DNA from: Thauera sp. UBA6194
GTDB taxonomy: Bacteria > Pseudomonadota > Gammaproteobacteria > Burkholderiales > Rhodocyclaceae
Assembly (NCBI GenBank): GCA_002422685.1
Contig: DITC01000071.1
Coordinates: 192,474 to 213,729, forward strand
Reading direction: 5' to 3'
Length of the DNA: 21,256 nucleotides
Shown: positions 1 through 7,047 of the stretch, in pieces
Position numbering within the stretch: the stretch's first letter is position 1
Layout: every line of letters starts with the position of its first letter
Program-made: the position numbers and the translations under genes
The notes under the pieces: generated by a model
Told to the model about the DNA's origin: nothing
Databases searched by the model: none
The model's input: only the letters and a program-made list of their open reading frames with translations

Positions 1-18
1 TCTCCACGAAAACCAAAA

Positions 19-1938
19 TCAGACCGAACCGGCTTTCGCTTCAACTTCGCGACGCCAGCGTTCGATCAGCGAATCGAGGGACATCTGGCCAAGATCCTGG
101 CCGCCTCGGGCGCGCACGGCCACCAGGCCCGCTGCTTTTTCCTTGTCGCCGATGACGAGCTGGTAAGGCAGCTTCTGCACGCTATGTTCGCGAATTTTAT
201 AGTTAATCTTCTCGTTGCGCAAATCAGCATCGACACGAAAACCCGCTTTTTTCAGCCTCGCGACCACCTCGGCAGCATAGTCGGCCTGTCCTTCGGAGAT
301 ATTCATCACCACCGCATGCTGCGGCGCCAGCCACATCGGCATCGCACCGGCGTAATGCTCGATCAGGATGCCGGTGAAGCGCTCGAGCGAGCCGAACAGC
401 GCGCGATGCAGCATCACCGGGCGCTTGCGCGCGTTGTCCTCGGCCACATACGAAATGTCGAAGCGCTCGGGCAGGTTCATGTCGACCTGCAGGGTGCCGC
501 ACTGCCAGTCCCGACCGATGGTGTCGCGCAGCACGAACTCCAGCTTGGGGCCATAGAACGCGCCCTCGCCCGGGAAGAGCTCGTACTGCATGCCCATGTG
601 TTCGAGCGCCGAGGCCAGCGCGCCTTCGAGCTTGTCCCAGGTCGCGTCGGTGCCGATGCGATTCTCGGGCCGCGTCGACAACTTGATGCGCACGTTGTCG
701 AAGCCGAAGTCCTTGTAGATGTCGAGGATCAGGCGCACGACGTCCTTGCACTCCTGCTCCATCTGCTCTTCGGTGCAGAAGATGTGCGCATCGTCCTGGG
801 TGAAGTGGCGCACGCGCAGCAGGCCGTGCAGCGCCCCCGACGGCTCGTAGCGGTGCACCTTGCCGAACTCGGCCATGCGCAGCGGCAGGTCGCGGTAGCT
901 CTTGAGGCCCTGGGCGAACATCGACACCGCGCCGGGGCAGTTCATCGGCTTGAGCGCGAACACTCGATCGTCTTCGGTGGTGGTGGTGAACATGTTCTGG
1001 CGATAGTTCTGCCAGTGACCGGAGGTCTCCCACAGTCCGCGATCCATGACGTCCGGCGTATTGACCTCGACGTAGCCCGCGTCTTCCTGGCGATCGCGCA
1101 TGTAGCCGATCAGGGTGTTGAACAATCGCCACCCTTTCGGATGCCAGAACACGGCGCCCGGCGCCTCGTCCTGGAAATGGAAGAAGTCGAGCTGCTGACC
1201 CAGCTTGCGATGGTCGCGCTTCTCGGCCTCCTCGATCATGTGCAGATAAGCGTCGAGCTCGTCCTTCTTTGCCCAGGCGGTACCGTAGATGCGCTGCAGC
1301 ATCTCGTTCTTCGAGTCGCCGCGCCAGTAGGCGCCCGCCAGCTTCATCAGTTTGAAGACCTTGAGCTTGCCCGTCGAGGGCACGTGCGGGCCACGGCAAA
1401 GGTCGATGAAGTCGCCCTGGCGGTACAGCGACACATCTTCGCCCGCCGGGATCGAGGCGATGATCTCGGCCTTGTAGTGCTCGCCGATACCCTTGAAGAA
1501 ATCCACCGCCTTGTCGCGCGGCCAGACCTCACGCTGCACAGAAATCTCGCGCCTGGCGATCTCGCCCATGCGCGTCTCGATTGCGGCAAGGTCCTCAGGC
1601 GTGAACGGACGCTTGTACGAGAAGTCGTAATAAAAGCCGTTCTCGATGACCGGGCCGATCGTCACCTGCGCATCCGGAAACAGCTCCTTGACCGCATGTG
1701 CGAGCAGGTGCGCCGTCGAGTGACGAATGATCTCGAGCCCCTCCGGCGCTTTGTCGGTGACGATCGCGAGCTCGACATCGGTCTCGAGGCGATGCGACAC
1801 ATCGACAAGACGCCCGGCCACGCGCCCGGCGAGCGCTGCCTTCGCGAGCCCGGCGCCGATGGATGCGGCGACCTCGGCGACGGTCACGGGATGATCGAAG
1901 CTGCGTACGGAACCGTCAGGGAGCGTGATGTTGGGCAT
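19..1938 (-). CDS. thrS: Threonine--tRNA ligase
   Basis: Charges tRNA-Thr with threonine in the cytoplasm and edits mis-acylated Ser-tRNA-Thr. The 639-residue protein (family about 635-645) begins with an N-terminal TGS domain (about 1-62). The editing domain follows, with H73/H77 in HSTAHLLAH and C181/H185 in DLCRGPH. The class II catalytic core has zinc ligands C334 (MNCPG), H385 (DDAHIF) and H511 (MLHRALFG), at the same numbers as in E. coli ThrS. An anticodon-binding domain lies at about 540-639. The frame stays open upstream through the terminator and the tRNA gene, so the start was chosen at the ATG beginning MPNITLPDGS, which has GAGG 8 nt upstream. Beyond the stop only 18 bases remain. 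On the minus strand they end in a TGGAGA Shine-Dalgarno-like motif, which fits the usual thrS-infC order; infC itself is outside the window (inference). Confidence 0.98.
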   Translation of the reverse strand: MPNITLPDGSVRSFDHPVTVAEVAASIGAGLAKAALAGRVAGRLVDVSHRLETDVELAIVTDKAPEGLEIIRHSTAHLLAHAVKELFPDAQVTIGPVIENGFYYDFSYKRPFTPEDLAAIETRMGEIARREISVQREVWPRDKAVDFFKGIGEHYKAEIIASIPAGEDVSLYRQGDFIDLCRGPHVPSTGKLKVFKLMKLAGAYWRGDSKNEMLQRIYGTAWAKKDELDAYLHMIEEAEKRDHRKLGQQLDFFHFQDEAPGAVFWHPKGWRLFNTLIGYMRDRQEDAGYVEVNTPDVMDRGLWETSGHWQNYRQNMFTTTTEDDRVFALKPMNCPGAVSMFAQGLKSYRDLPLRMAEFGKVHRYEPSGALHGLLRVRHFTQDDAHIFCTEEQMEQECKDVVRLILDIYKDFGFDNVRIKLSTRPENRIGTDATWDKLEGALASALEHMGMQYELFPGEGAFYGPKLEFVLRDTIGRDWQCGTLQVDMNLPERFDISYVAEDNARKRPVMLHRALFGSLERFTGILIEHYAGAMPMWLAPQHAVVMNISEGQADYAAEVVARLKKAGFRVDADLRNEKINYKIREHSVQKLPYQLVIGDKEKAAGLVAVRARGGQDLGQMSLDSLIERWRREVEAKAGSV

Positions 1939-2006
1939 GACTTGGGCCTCGAGCTGGTTTCCGCCCCGAGCGCATCGCACCCGACGACGGAACATGAAAA
2001 GCAATC

Positions 2007-2032
2007 CTGAAAACGTGTAGCTGAAAAACGTG
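2007..2032. repeat. Tandem near-identical 11/12-bp repeat in the thrS leader
   Basis: CTGAAAACGTG (2007-2017) is followed after 3 nt by CTGAAAAACGTG (2021-2032), differing only by one inserted A. It lies between the terminator and the thrS start, in what should be the thrS promoter or 5' leader. Function unknown; chance duplication is possible. Confidence 0.5.
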
Positions 2033-2036
2033 GACG

Positions 2037-2067
2037 AAAAAAAAGCGCGGTCGAAGCGCGCTTTTTT
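2037..2067 (-). terminator. Rho-independent terminator between tRNA-Val and thrS
   Basis: A perfect 11-bp stem (2039-2049 with 2057-2067) closes a 7-nt loop. It is made of an A-run plus GCGCG on one side and the complement on the other. Read on the minus strand it ends in eight T. It lies about 85 nt past the tRNA-Val 3' end and 100 nt before thrS, so it should end the tRNA transcript and leave thrS needing its own promoter. Because both flanks are A/T runs, it could also work on the plus strand. Confidence 0.85.
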
Positions 2068-2150
2068 CTCTAGCAGACAAGCGGAGACGACCTGTTCAGT
2101 TTCCGGCCTCGGTAGTAGTTCGGAACATGAGTTTTCGACTCCAGTAAATC

Positions 2151-2227
2151 TGGTAGGCGCGATTGGATTCGAACCAACGACCCCCACCATGTCAAGGTGG
2201 TGCTCTAACCAACTGAGCTACGCGCCT
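2151..2227 (-). tRNA. tRNA-Val (anticodon GAC), CCA encoded
   Basis: The minus strand gives a complete 77-nt cloverleaf. The 7-bp acceptor stem pairs AGGCGCG with CGCGCCT (2221-2227 with 2155-2161). The D-loop contains AGCTCAGTTGGTTAGAGC. The anticodon stem is CCACC/GGTGG with loop TTGACAT, so the anticodon is GAC (reads GUC/GUU valine codons). The T-arm contains GGTTCGAATCC. The discriminator is A and CCA is encoded at 2151-2153. A consensus promoter lies immediately upstream and a terminator downstream, so it appears to be an independent single-tRNA transcript. Confidence 0.97.
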
Positions 2228-2240
2228 GCTGAAGCCCCGC

Positions 2241-2268
2241 ATTATAGGCACTGCAAAAAACTTGTCAA
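2241..2268 (-). promoter_or_regulatory. Consensus sigma-70 promoter of tRNA-Val
   Basis: On the minus strand a perfect -35 TTGACA (2263-2268) and a perfect -10 TATAAT (2241-2246) are separated by 16 nt. The discriminator after the -10 is GCGGGG, the GC-rich type linked to stringent control of stable RNA. The expected start near 2234 would leave a leader of only about 7 nt before the mature tRNA 5' end at 2227. Confidence 0.85.
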
Positions 2269-2283
2269 AGATTTTTTGCAGTG
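2249..2283. repeat. Perfect 12-bp inverted repeat over the tRNA-Val promoter
   Basis: CACTGCAAAAAA (2249-2260) is mirrored exactly by TTTTTTGCAGTG (2272-2283) around an 11-nt centre. The centre can add three more pairs (CTT/AAG) with one bulged A. The centre holds the TTGACA -35 box and one arm fills most of the spacer. It also lies 13 bases past the glsB-type stop codon. It could therefore form an RNA hairpin at the end of that transcript, although no U-run follows the full stem. Confidence 0.8.
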
Positions 2284-2296
2284 CGGCGGGTTTTAT

Positions 2297-2539
2297 TTAT
2301 TTTTTGAGTCGGGCGACGACGAACAGGATCACGAACGCGCCGACCACGGCACCGATGAAGCCCGCGCCCTCGCCTGCATGGTAGATGCCCAGCGCCTGTC
2401 CGCCGTAGGTGGCCACGAGCGAGCCCGCGATACCGACCAGCGAGGTCATGATCAGCCCCAGCCCGTCCTTGCCCGGGTGCAGCAGACGTGCGACCAGGCC
2501 GACGATCAATCCGATGAGAATGGTGTAGATGATGCCCAT
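2297..2539 (-). CDS. GlsB/YeaQ/YmgE-family small membrane protein (transglycosylase-associated protein family)
   Basis: An 80-residue, very hydrophobic inner-membrane protein. It has the Gly-rich pattern of the GlsB/YeaQ/YmgE family: an N-terminal segment MGIIYTILIGLIVGLVAR, a short hydrophilic loop with HPGKDG, a second Gly-rich helix (GLIMTSLVGIAGSLVATYGG) and a C-terminal helix ending in ARLKK. The family name 'transglycosylase-associated' is historical; the biochemical role is unknown, and several members are stress-induced. The ATG at 2539 was chosen because AGGAG lies 8 nt upstream; the open frame further upstream has no family resemblance. It starts 25 nt after the exonuclease gene stop, so it may be the last gene of that transcript. 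Confidence 0.88.
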   Translation of the reverse strand: MGIIYTILIGLIVGLVARLLHPGKDGLGLIMTSLVGIAGSLVATYGGQALGIYHAGEGAGFIGAVVGAFVILFVVARLKK

Positions 2540-2564
2540 TTGAAGCTCCTGTATTGAATATGTG

Positions 2565-3371
2565 TCACGCGTTTCCGGGCGCAGGCTCGTCTGGCCAGGC
2601 CTCGAGAAACGCTTTCCAGTGCGGCGCGTCGAGTCGGCCGAGCGACTCGCGCACCACCTGGATCTCCGCCGCCCAGGCAGCCGCATCGAGGTGCCCGCGC
2701 ATGCGTTCGAAGCGCAGGTATACCAGATAAGTATTAACTACGTCAGTCTCGCAGTAGTCCCGAATCTCCGCGATGCGCCCGTCCTGCCAGGCCTGCCACA
2801 CGGCCGAGCCATCCATGCCGAGCTTGCCCGGATAACCCATCAGCTTGGCCAGATCGTCGAGCGGCGCGTTGGCACGCGGCTGGTACATCGCCAGCAAGTC
2901 CATCAGATCGAGATGACGGTTGTGGTAGCGGCTGATGTAGTTGTTCCACTTGAAGTCGCGCGAGTCGTGATAGTCGCCCTCACCCTGATCCCAGTAGCGC
3001 GCGGCCGACACGCCCTGCAGCATGCCGCGATAGTGCAGCACGGGCAGATCGAAGCCGCCGCCGTTCCACGACACGATCTGCGGCGTGTAGCGCTCGATGC
3101 CATCAAAGAACCGCTGGATGATTTCACCCTCGCCCGCATCGGGTTCGGAGAGCGAAAACACTCGAAAGTGCTGCGCGTCGCGCAACACGCAGGAGATCGT
3201 CACGACGCGCTGCAGGTGGTGGGGCAGAAAGTCGTTGCCATGGGAGGCACGGCGCTGCTGAAACGCCCACTCCGCGACCTCGTAATCGGAAAGCTCGGCA
3301 GGCAGGTCTTCCAGCGTGCGAATGCCCGCCACGTCCGGAATGGTCTCGATGTCGAAGACGAGCACCGCCAT
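2565..3371 (-). CDS. Predicted 3'-5' exonuclease, PolB-exonuclease-like (DNA_pol_B_exo2 family)
   Basis: A 268-residue stand-alone DnaQ/RNase-H-fold exonuclease resembling the proofreading domain of family-B DNA polymerases, with no polymerase domain. All three exonuclease motifs are visible: Exo I FDIETIP (D7, E9), Exo II SWNGGGFDLP (N103, D108) and Exo III YCETDV (Y206, D210). These supply the four acidic metal ligands expected for two-metal catalysis. Substrate and cellular role are not established for the family. The start ATG overlaps the stop of ydbL by one base (TAATG), and only a weak GGGTG precedes it, so translation is probably coupled to ydbL. The partnership with envelope genes is unexplained. 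Confidence 0.9.
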   Translation of the reverse strand: MAVLVFDIETIPDVAGIRTLEDLPAELSDYEVAEWAFQQRRASHGNDFLPHHLQRVVTISCVLRDAQHFRVFSLSEPDAGEGEIIQRFFDGIERYTPQIVSWNGGGFDLPVLHYRGMLQGVSAARYWDQGEGDYHDSRDFKWNNYISRYHNRHLDLMDLLAMYQPRANAPLDDLAKLMGYPGKLGMDGSAVWQAWQDGRIAEIRDYCETDVVNTYLVYLRFERMRGHLDAAAWAAEIQVVRESLGRLDAPHWKAFLEAWPDEPAPGNA

Positions 3372-3799
3372 TATTTGCGCACCCAGGCGCCGGATTTCTG
3401 CACCCACCAGCCCGGCTGGGCACGATCGATCCAGCGCTGCGCGAAGGTGCGGCGCACATCGGACTCCCACTCAGGGTGTCCGTTGGCACGGGCGATTTCG
3501 CGGTAGAGCGCCGCGCGATCGGCGTTCTCGGCCGCGATCAGGCCGTTGACCTGCCCGCGCTGCGCAAGCGGGACGCTGCCGGCGTCACGGAGCGCCACGC
3601 TGCCATCGGCAGCCAGCCCGACCGCGCCCGACGCGTAAAGAGGCGCGAGGCGCGCATGACGCTGCTGCATCGACTGCTTGAGCGTGGCGATCGCAGGTGT
3701 GTTGACCTCGAGATTGCCCTGGGCCTGGACGGCACCGCCCAGCAACAGGCCAAACAGCACGACCGCGAACCAGCGCGTGAATGAGGAGGCCACTTTCAT
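3371..3799 (-). CDS. ydbL: YdbL family periplasmic protein (DUF1318)
   Basis: A 142-residue secreted protein with a classical signal peptide: basic N-region, hydrophobic core FAVVLFGLLLGG and likely cleavage after VQA at residue 26. The mature part matches the DUF1318 pattern: a region GLAADGSVALRD, a helical section NADRAALYREIARANG and the C-terminal signature WIDRAQPGWWVQ...W. In E. coli YdbL is a periplasmic modulator of the YdbH-YnbE intermembrane bridge. It overlaps the upstream lipoprotein gene by 4 nt (ATGA) and has AGGGAGAG just upstream of the ATG, so the two are co-translated. Longer than the roughly 108-residue E. coli protein, with extra sequence after the signal peptide. Confidence 0.85.
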   Translation of the reverse strand: MKVASSFTRWFAVVLFGLLLGGAVQAQGNLEVNTPAIATLKQSMQQRHARLAPLYASGAVGLAADGSVALRDAGSVPLAQRGQVNGLIAAENADRAALYREIARANGHPEWESDVRRTFAQRWIDRAQPGWWVQKSGAWVRK

Positions 3800-3999
3800 T
3801 TCGTCTCTCCCTGGGCGTCAGCCGCTGCGGGTGCCGCGGGGGCATCGGGGGCAGCGTCACGCAGCTGCCACACCTCGTCGATGATGCGATCGGCCGCCTT
3901 CTCGGCCGCAGCGGCTGGAAAGTAGATGTTGATGGTCACACAGGCCGTCACCGACACGGCGAGGGCTGAAACCAGCAAAAAGCGTGATGCAGCATTCAT
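3796..3999 (-). CDS. YnbE-like small lipoprotein
   Basis: A 67-residue lipoprotein precursor. Hydrophobic residues 7-19 end in VTAC, so C20 is the likely lipidated residue, and +2 is Val (no Asp retention signal), which suggests outer-membrane placement. The mature chain has a beta-prone segment TINIYFP, a helix AAAEKAADRIIDEVW and an Ala/Pro-rich tail. E. coli YnbE also combines a lipobox, a TIN-type strand and a short helix, and partners YdbH, but overall similarity looks low. Identity therefore rests mainly on its place between ydbH and ydbL. The ATG at 3999 has GAGGA 7 nt upstream. The gene follows ydbH by 25 nt and overlaps ydbL by 4 nt. Confidence 0.75.
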   Translation of the reverse strand: MNAASRFLLVSALAVSVTACVTINIYFPAAAAEKAADRIIDEVWQLRDAAPDAPAAPAAADAQGETK

Positions 4000-4024
4000 G
4001 TCTTCATCCTCAGGGGTCGCGTGC

Positions 4025-6037
4025 TCAACGCAACTCGGGCGAGACGTTCTCGGCAATCACACGCTGCAGGCGATCGACCAGCTCGTCCCAATCCACACGT
4101 CGATTGTAGCCGATGACATCGAGCGCCGGGACGCCGCCCCCGCGCACGATCGGGAAGCCCCCATCGGCGCGGCGCGCACCTTCGATGCCATCCATCATGC
4201 ATACGCCGTCGCGTAACGCGCAGCGCAGGCCGACTTCGCGGTAGCCGAAGCTCTCGAACAGGCCGAGCAACCCGCGCTGCAGCGCCGCCACCGCGCCCGC
4301 TCCGCCCAGCGCCGAGATGTTCTGCACTGCACGCTGGCTGATGCGGCGCGGATATTGCCCCGCGCTGCTCGCAATCCGCGCGTCGAAAGCAACAGGCTGC
4401 CAGCGCGCAAGCTCCAGCCCGCGCAGATCCGCATCGACGAAGCCGCTCATGCTGCCGAAACTGAAGGTCTCCGTCAGCTGTGCAAGATCGATGTGGCGCG
4501 CCTCGATATCGGCGCTCAGATGCGAAGCCACGCCGAAGGGCTCGAGCACGCGCAGGCCGGTCGCTTGCAGGTAACCGTCGAACACCGATATGACGAGCGC
4601 GCCTTCGAGTTCGATTGCGCCCGGACTCGCACGCACCCCCGGCAACGCAGCCGAAAGCACCCCTGTCATGACAGGGAGATCCAGCGCCTCGGTGAGCGCA
4701 CGCATCGACACCGGCTCGACCACCACACCACCCCGCCCTTCCCAATGCCCCGCCTCACGCGCGAGCACCAGATCCTCGATGACGACGGCCCCGTCGAGCA
4801 GCGGGACCACCGTCCGTGCGAATGCCACGCGCTCGGCCTCGATGCGCGCGTCGAGCTCGAACGCGCCGAGGGTGAGCTTCTCCCAGCGCCCACCCTCGGC
4901 GCGCACGCGCATGCGCGTGGGCCGGCTGCGCGACCAGGCGGCCTCGCCTGCAAGCGGCCCCAGCGCGAGACCCGCGCCCCCCGCCGCACCGCGCAGCCCG
5001 AAACCCGCCGCATCGAACGCCACGTCGAGCGCGTGCAACCCACCACCGCGCACTTCCACGGCAGCGCTCACCGAACCCGAAAACACCAGCCGATCGACCT
5101 GCGCCGGCAGCACCAGCGGCGCGATCCAGCGCGGCCCCGCTACAGCCAGATCGACGCCGTCGAAGCGCACGAGCAGCCGCTCGGCACGCCCCGCGTTCAA
5201 GTCGAAGCTTCCGCTTGCGCTCACTTCGCGCACCCCGTCGAGCCGTGCAGTGGCGCGCCGGACCTCGAGCCGCCCGGCTGCGAAAACACCGGAAGCCTGC
5301 AGCGCGGGCCCGGCCTCGAGGTAGAGAGGATGCACATACGCCGCACCCGCGTCCCAGCGCGCGTCGGCCTGCCACTGCCAGCCGCCATCGCGCCGGCTTG
5401 CCTCGGCGTTCAGCACAAGGCCGAGCGCCTCTCCTGCAAGCAGCCCGTCGGCCGAGCCGAAAGCCCCTTCTGAAAGCGTCGCCGACAGCTTTGCACTCGC
5501 GGCTTCAGGGCTCCAGATCAGCTGCCCATCGAGCAGGCCGTCGGGATCGAGCGCATCGAACTGCACGAGCCCGCCCTCCCACAACAGGCTGGCTACCCGA
5601 CGGAGGTCGCGCACGGCGAGCCGGGTCGCGTGGAGTCGGACATCACCGCCGCCGGCGAGGACGACCTCGATGCGCCCGCCGCCATCGAAACCCGCTGCGG
5701 CGCGCGCCGCACCCGTGCCGAGATCGACCTCGAGCGCCATGGTCAGCGGCAAGCCTTTACCCGCGAAAGCGACCCGGCCATCGCTGCAATGAAAGACGCT
5801 CGCCTCGAGACGAGCGCGGGCGCAGCGCAAGGCGAGCCTGCTCCACGAACGGCCGCCGAGCCGCAGCGCATCGGCCGCAAGCAGCGCCCCGCCGCCATGC
5901 TCGAAGCGCACCTGCACGCCGCGCGCACTGATCGACGGATTCGAGATCGAGCCGATCGTCAATGCCAAGCGCTGAACGCCCCACGTCCCGCCTGCCCACA
6001 AGGCTGACAGCAGCAGCCCGAGCACCAGCCACACCAT
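4025..6037 (-). CDS. ydbH: YdbH-family AsmA-like intermembrane lipid-transport protein
   Basis: A 670-residue protein with one N-terminal membrane anchor (WLVLGLLLSALWAGG). A very long periplasmic region follows, made of alternating short hydrophobic strands and Gly/Ala/Arg-rich turns, as in AsmA-like bridge proteins (TamB, YhdP, YdbH). The C-terminal part (FGYREVGLRCALRDGVCMMDG, then a helix DWDELVDRLQRVIAE) fits the YdbH family. In E. coli YdbH with the lipoprotein YnbE spans the periplasm and carries phospholipid; both partners follow here. E. coli YdbH is about 880 residues, so this one is shorter. The start is uncertain: the frame stays open to a GTG at 6112 inside cysM. I prefer the ATG at 6037 because the anchor begins directly after it and it leaves a 34-nt gap from cysM. 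Confidence 0.82.
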   Translation of the reverse strand: MVWLVLGLLLSALWAGGTWGVQRLALTIGSISNPSISARGVQVRFEHGGGALLAADALRLGGRSWSRLALRCARARLEASVFHCSDGRVAFAGKGLPLTMALEVDLGTGAARAAAGFDGGGRIEVVLAGGGDVRLHATRLAVRDLRRVASLLWEGGLVQFDALDPDGLLDGQLIWSPEAASAKLSATLSEGAFGSADGLLAGEALGLVLNAEASRRDGGWQWQADARWDAGAAYVHPLYLEAGPALQASGVFAAGRLEVRRATARLDGVREVSASGSFDLNAGRAERLLVRFDGVDLAVAGPRWIAPLVLPAQVDRLVFSGSVSAAVEVRGGGLHALDVAFDAAGFGLRGAAGGAGLALGPLAGEAAWSRSRPTRMRVRAEGGRWEKLTLGAFELDARIEAERVAFARTVVPLLDGAVVIEDLVLAREAGHWEGRGGVVVEPVSMRALTEALDLPVMTGVLSAALPGVRASPGAIELEGALVISVFDGYLQATGLRVLEPFGVASHLSADIEARHIDLAQLTETFSFGSMSGFVDADLRGLELARWQPVAFDARIASSAGQYPRRISQRAVQNISALGGAGAVAALQRGLLGLFESFGYREVGLRCALRDGVCMMDGIEGARRADGGFPIVRGGGVPALDVIGYNRRVDWDELVDRLQRVIAENVSPELR

Positions 6038-6071
6038 CGGGCGCGCCCCGCGCGGCCGGCGCGAAGCGTGC

Positions 6072-6962
6072 TCAGGCCGGGAAGACACCCGTCGACAGGT
6101 AGCGGTCGCCACGGTCGCAGACGATGGAGACGATCACCGCGTTCTCCACCTGCGCGGCGATGCGCAGCGCAACATGCATCGCGCCACCGGAAGAGATGCC
6201 CGCGAAGATGCCCTCCTCGCGCGCCAGACGCCGCGTCATGTCCTCGGCCTCGGCCTGGCTGACCGGCTCGACCCGGTCCACCCTGGGGCGCTCGAAGATC
6301 TTGGGCAGATAGGCCTCGGGCCACTTGCGGATGCCGGGGATCTGCGAGCCGGGTTCGGGCTCGCAGCCGACGATGCAGATGTCCGGGCGCTTCTCCTTGA
6401 GGAAGCGCGAGGTCCCCATGATCGTTCCGGTCGTGCCCATGGAGCTGACGAAGTGGGTGATCCGCCCGCCCGTCTGCGCCCAGATCTCGGCCCCCGTACC
6501 CTCGTAATGCGCGAGCGGATTATCCAGGTTGGCGAACTGGTCGAGGATGATGCCCCTGCCTTCGTCACGCATCTTCTCGGCGACGTCCCGCGCCATTTCC
6601 ATGCCGCCGGTTGGGGGCACCAGGATCAGCTCCGCGCCGAACGCACGCATGGTCTGGCGGCGCTCGACGCTCTGGTTTTCCGGCATCACCAAAATCATGC
6701 GATAGCCGCGCATCGCGGCCGCCATCGCGAGCGCGATGCCGGTATTGCCGCTGGTCGCCTCGATCAGCGTATCGCCCGGCTTGATCTCTCCACGCGCCTC
6801 GGCCCGCATCACCATCGACAGCGCGGGCCTGTCCTTCACCGAACCTGCCGGGTTGTTGCCCTCGAGCTTGGCGAGAATCACGTTGTTGTGGCCGGCGTTG
6901 ATGCGCTTGAGGCGTACCAGCGGCGTTTGTCCGACGTAGTCTTCGAGCGTCCTGAATTCCAT
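6072..6962 (-). CDS. cysM: Cysteine synthase B (O-acetylserine sulfhydrylase)
   Basis: A PLP enzyme that makes cysteine from O-acetylserine and sulfide; CysM-type enzymes can also use thiosulfate. The 296-residue length fits CysM (about 300) better than CysK (about 310-325). The PLP lysine is K43 in NPAGSVKDRP. The substrate loop TSGNTG is at 70-75, the phosphate-binding loop GTTGT at 176-180 and the conserved ISSGG at 256-260. EPGSQIPGI around 203-211 resembles the CysM-type loop. The start ATG has only a weak GGGA upstream. It lies 85 nt after lapB, separated by a strong GC hairpin, and ends 34 nt before the chosen ydbH start. Confidence 0.95.
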   Translation of the reverse strand: MEFRTLEDYVGQTPLVRLKRINAGHNNVILAKLEGNNPAGSVKDRPALSMVMRAEARGEIKPGDTLIEATSGNTGIALAMAAAMRGYRMILVMPENQSVERRQTMRAFGAELILVPPTGGMEMARDVAEKMRDEGRGIILDQFANLDNPLAHYEGTGAEIWAQTGGRITHFVSSMGTTGTIMGTSRFLKEKRPDICIVGCEPEPGSQIPGIRKWPEAYLPKIFERPRVDRVEPVSQAEAEDMTRRLAREEGIFAGISSGGAMHVALRIAAQVENAVIVSIVCDRGDRYLSTGVFPA

Positions 6963-7000
6963 GTGTGTCCCGATGTTGGCTTGTTGCGGAGCGTGACGAT

Positions 7001-7033
7001 GCGCGCGGCGCCGAGCAGACCGCGCTCGCGCGC
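7001..7033 (-). other. Strong GC hairpin between lapB and cysM
   Basis: GCGCGCG (7001-7007) pairs with CGCGCGC (7027-7033) and GCGC (7008-7011) with GCGC (7022-7025). This gives 11 pairs with one bulged base and a 10-nt loop. No T-run follows on either strand, so it is not a standard intrinsic terminator. It would sit in the lapB-cysM mRNA 14 nt past the lapB stop and could act in RNA stability or processing. Confidence 0.55.
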
Positions 7034-7047
7034 AGCCGGAACTGCGC

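Noticed and set aside
184..2010. 608-codon plus-strand open frame opposite thrS
   Set aside because: Antisense shadow; the minus-strand frame encodes ThrS with every catalytic residue.
1939..2190. N-terminal extension of ThrS by 84 codons
   Set aside because: The frame merely lacks stops; it would translate through an intrinsic terminator and into the tRNA-Val gene, and the TGS domain begins at the ATG at 1938.
6038..6112. GTG start for ydbH at 6112, overlapping cysM by 41 nt
   Set aside because: It would put 25 Arg-rich residues before the membrane anchor and has no clear Shine-Dalgarno. The ATG at 6037 fits better, though this is not certain.
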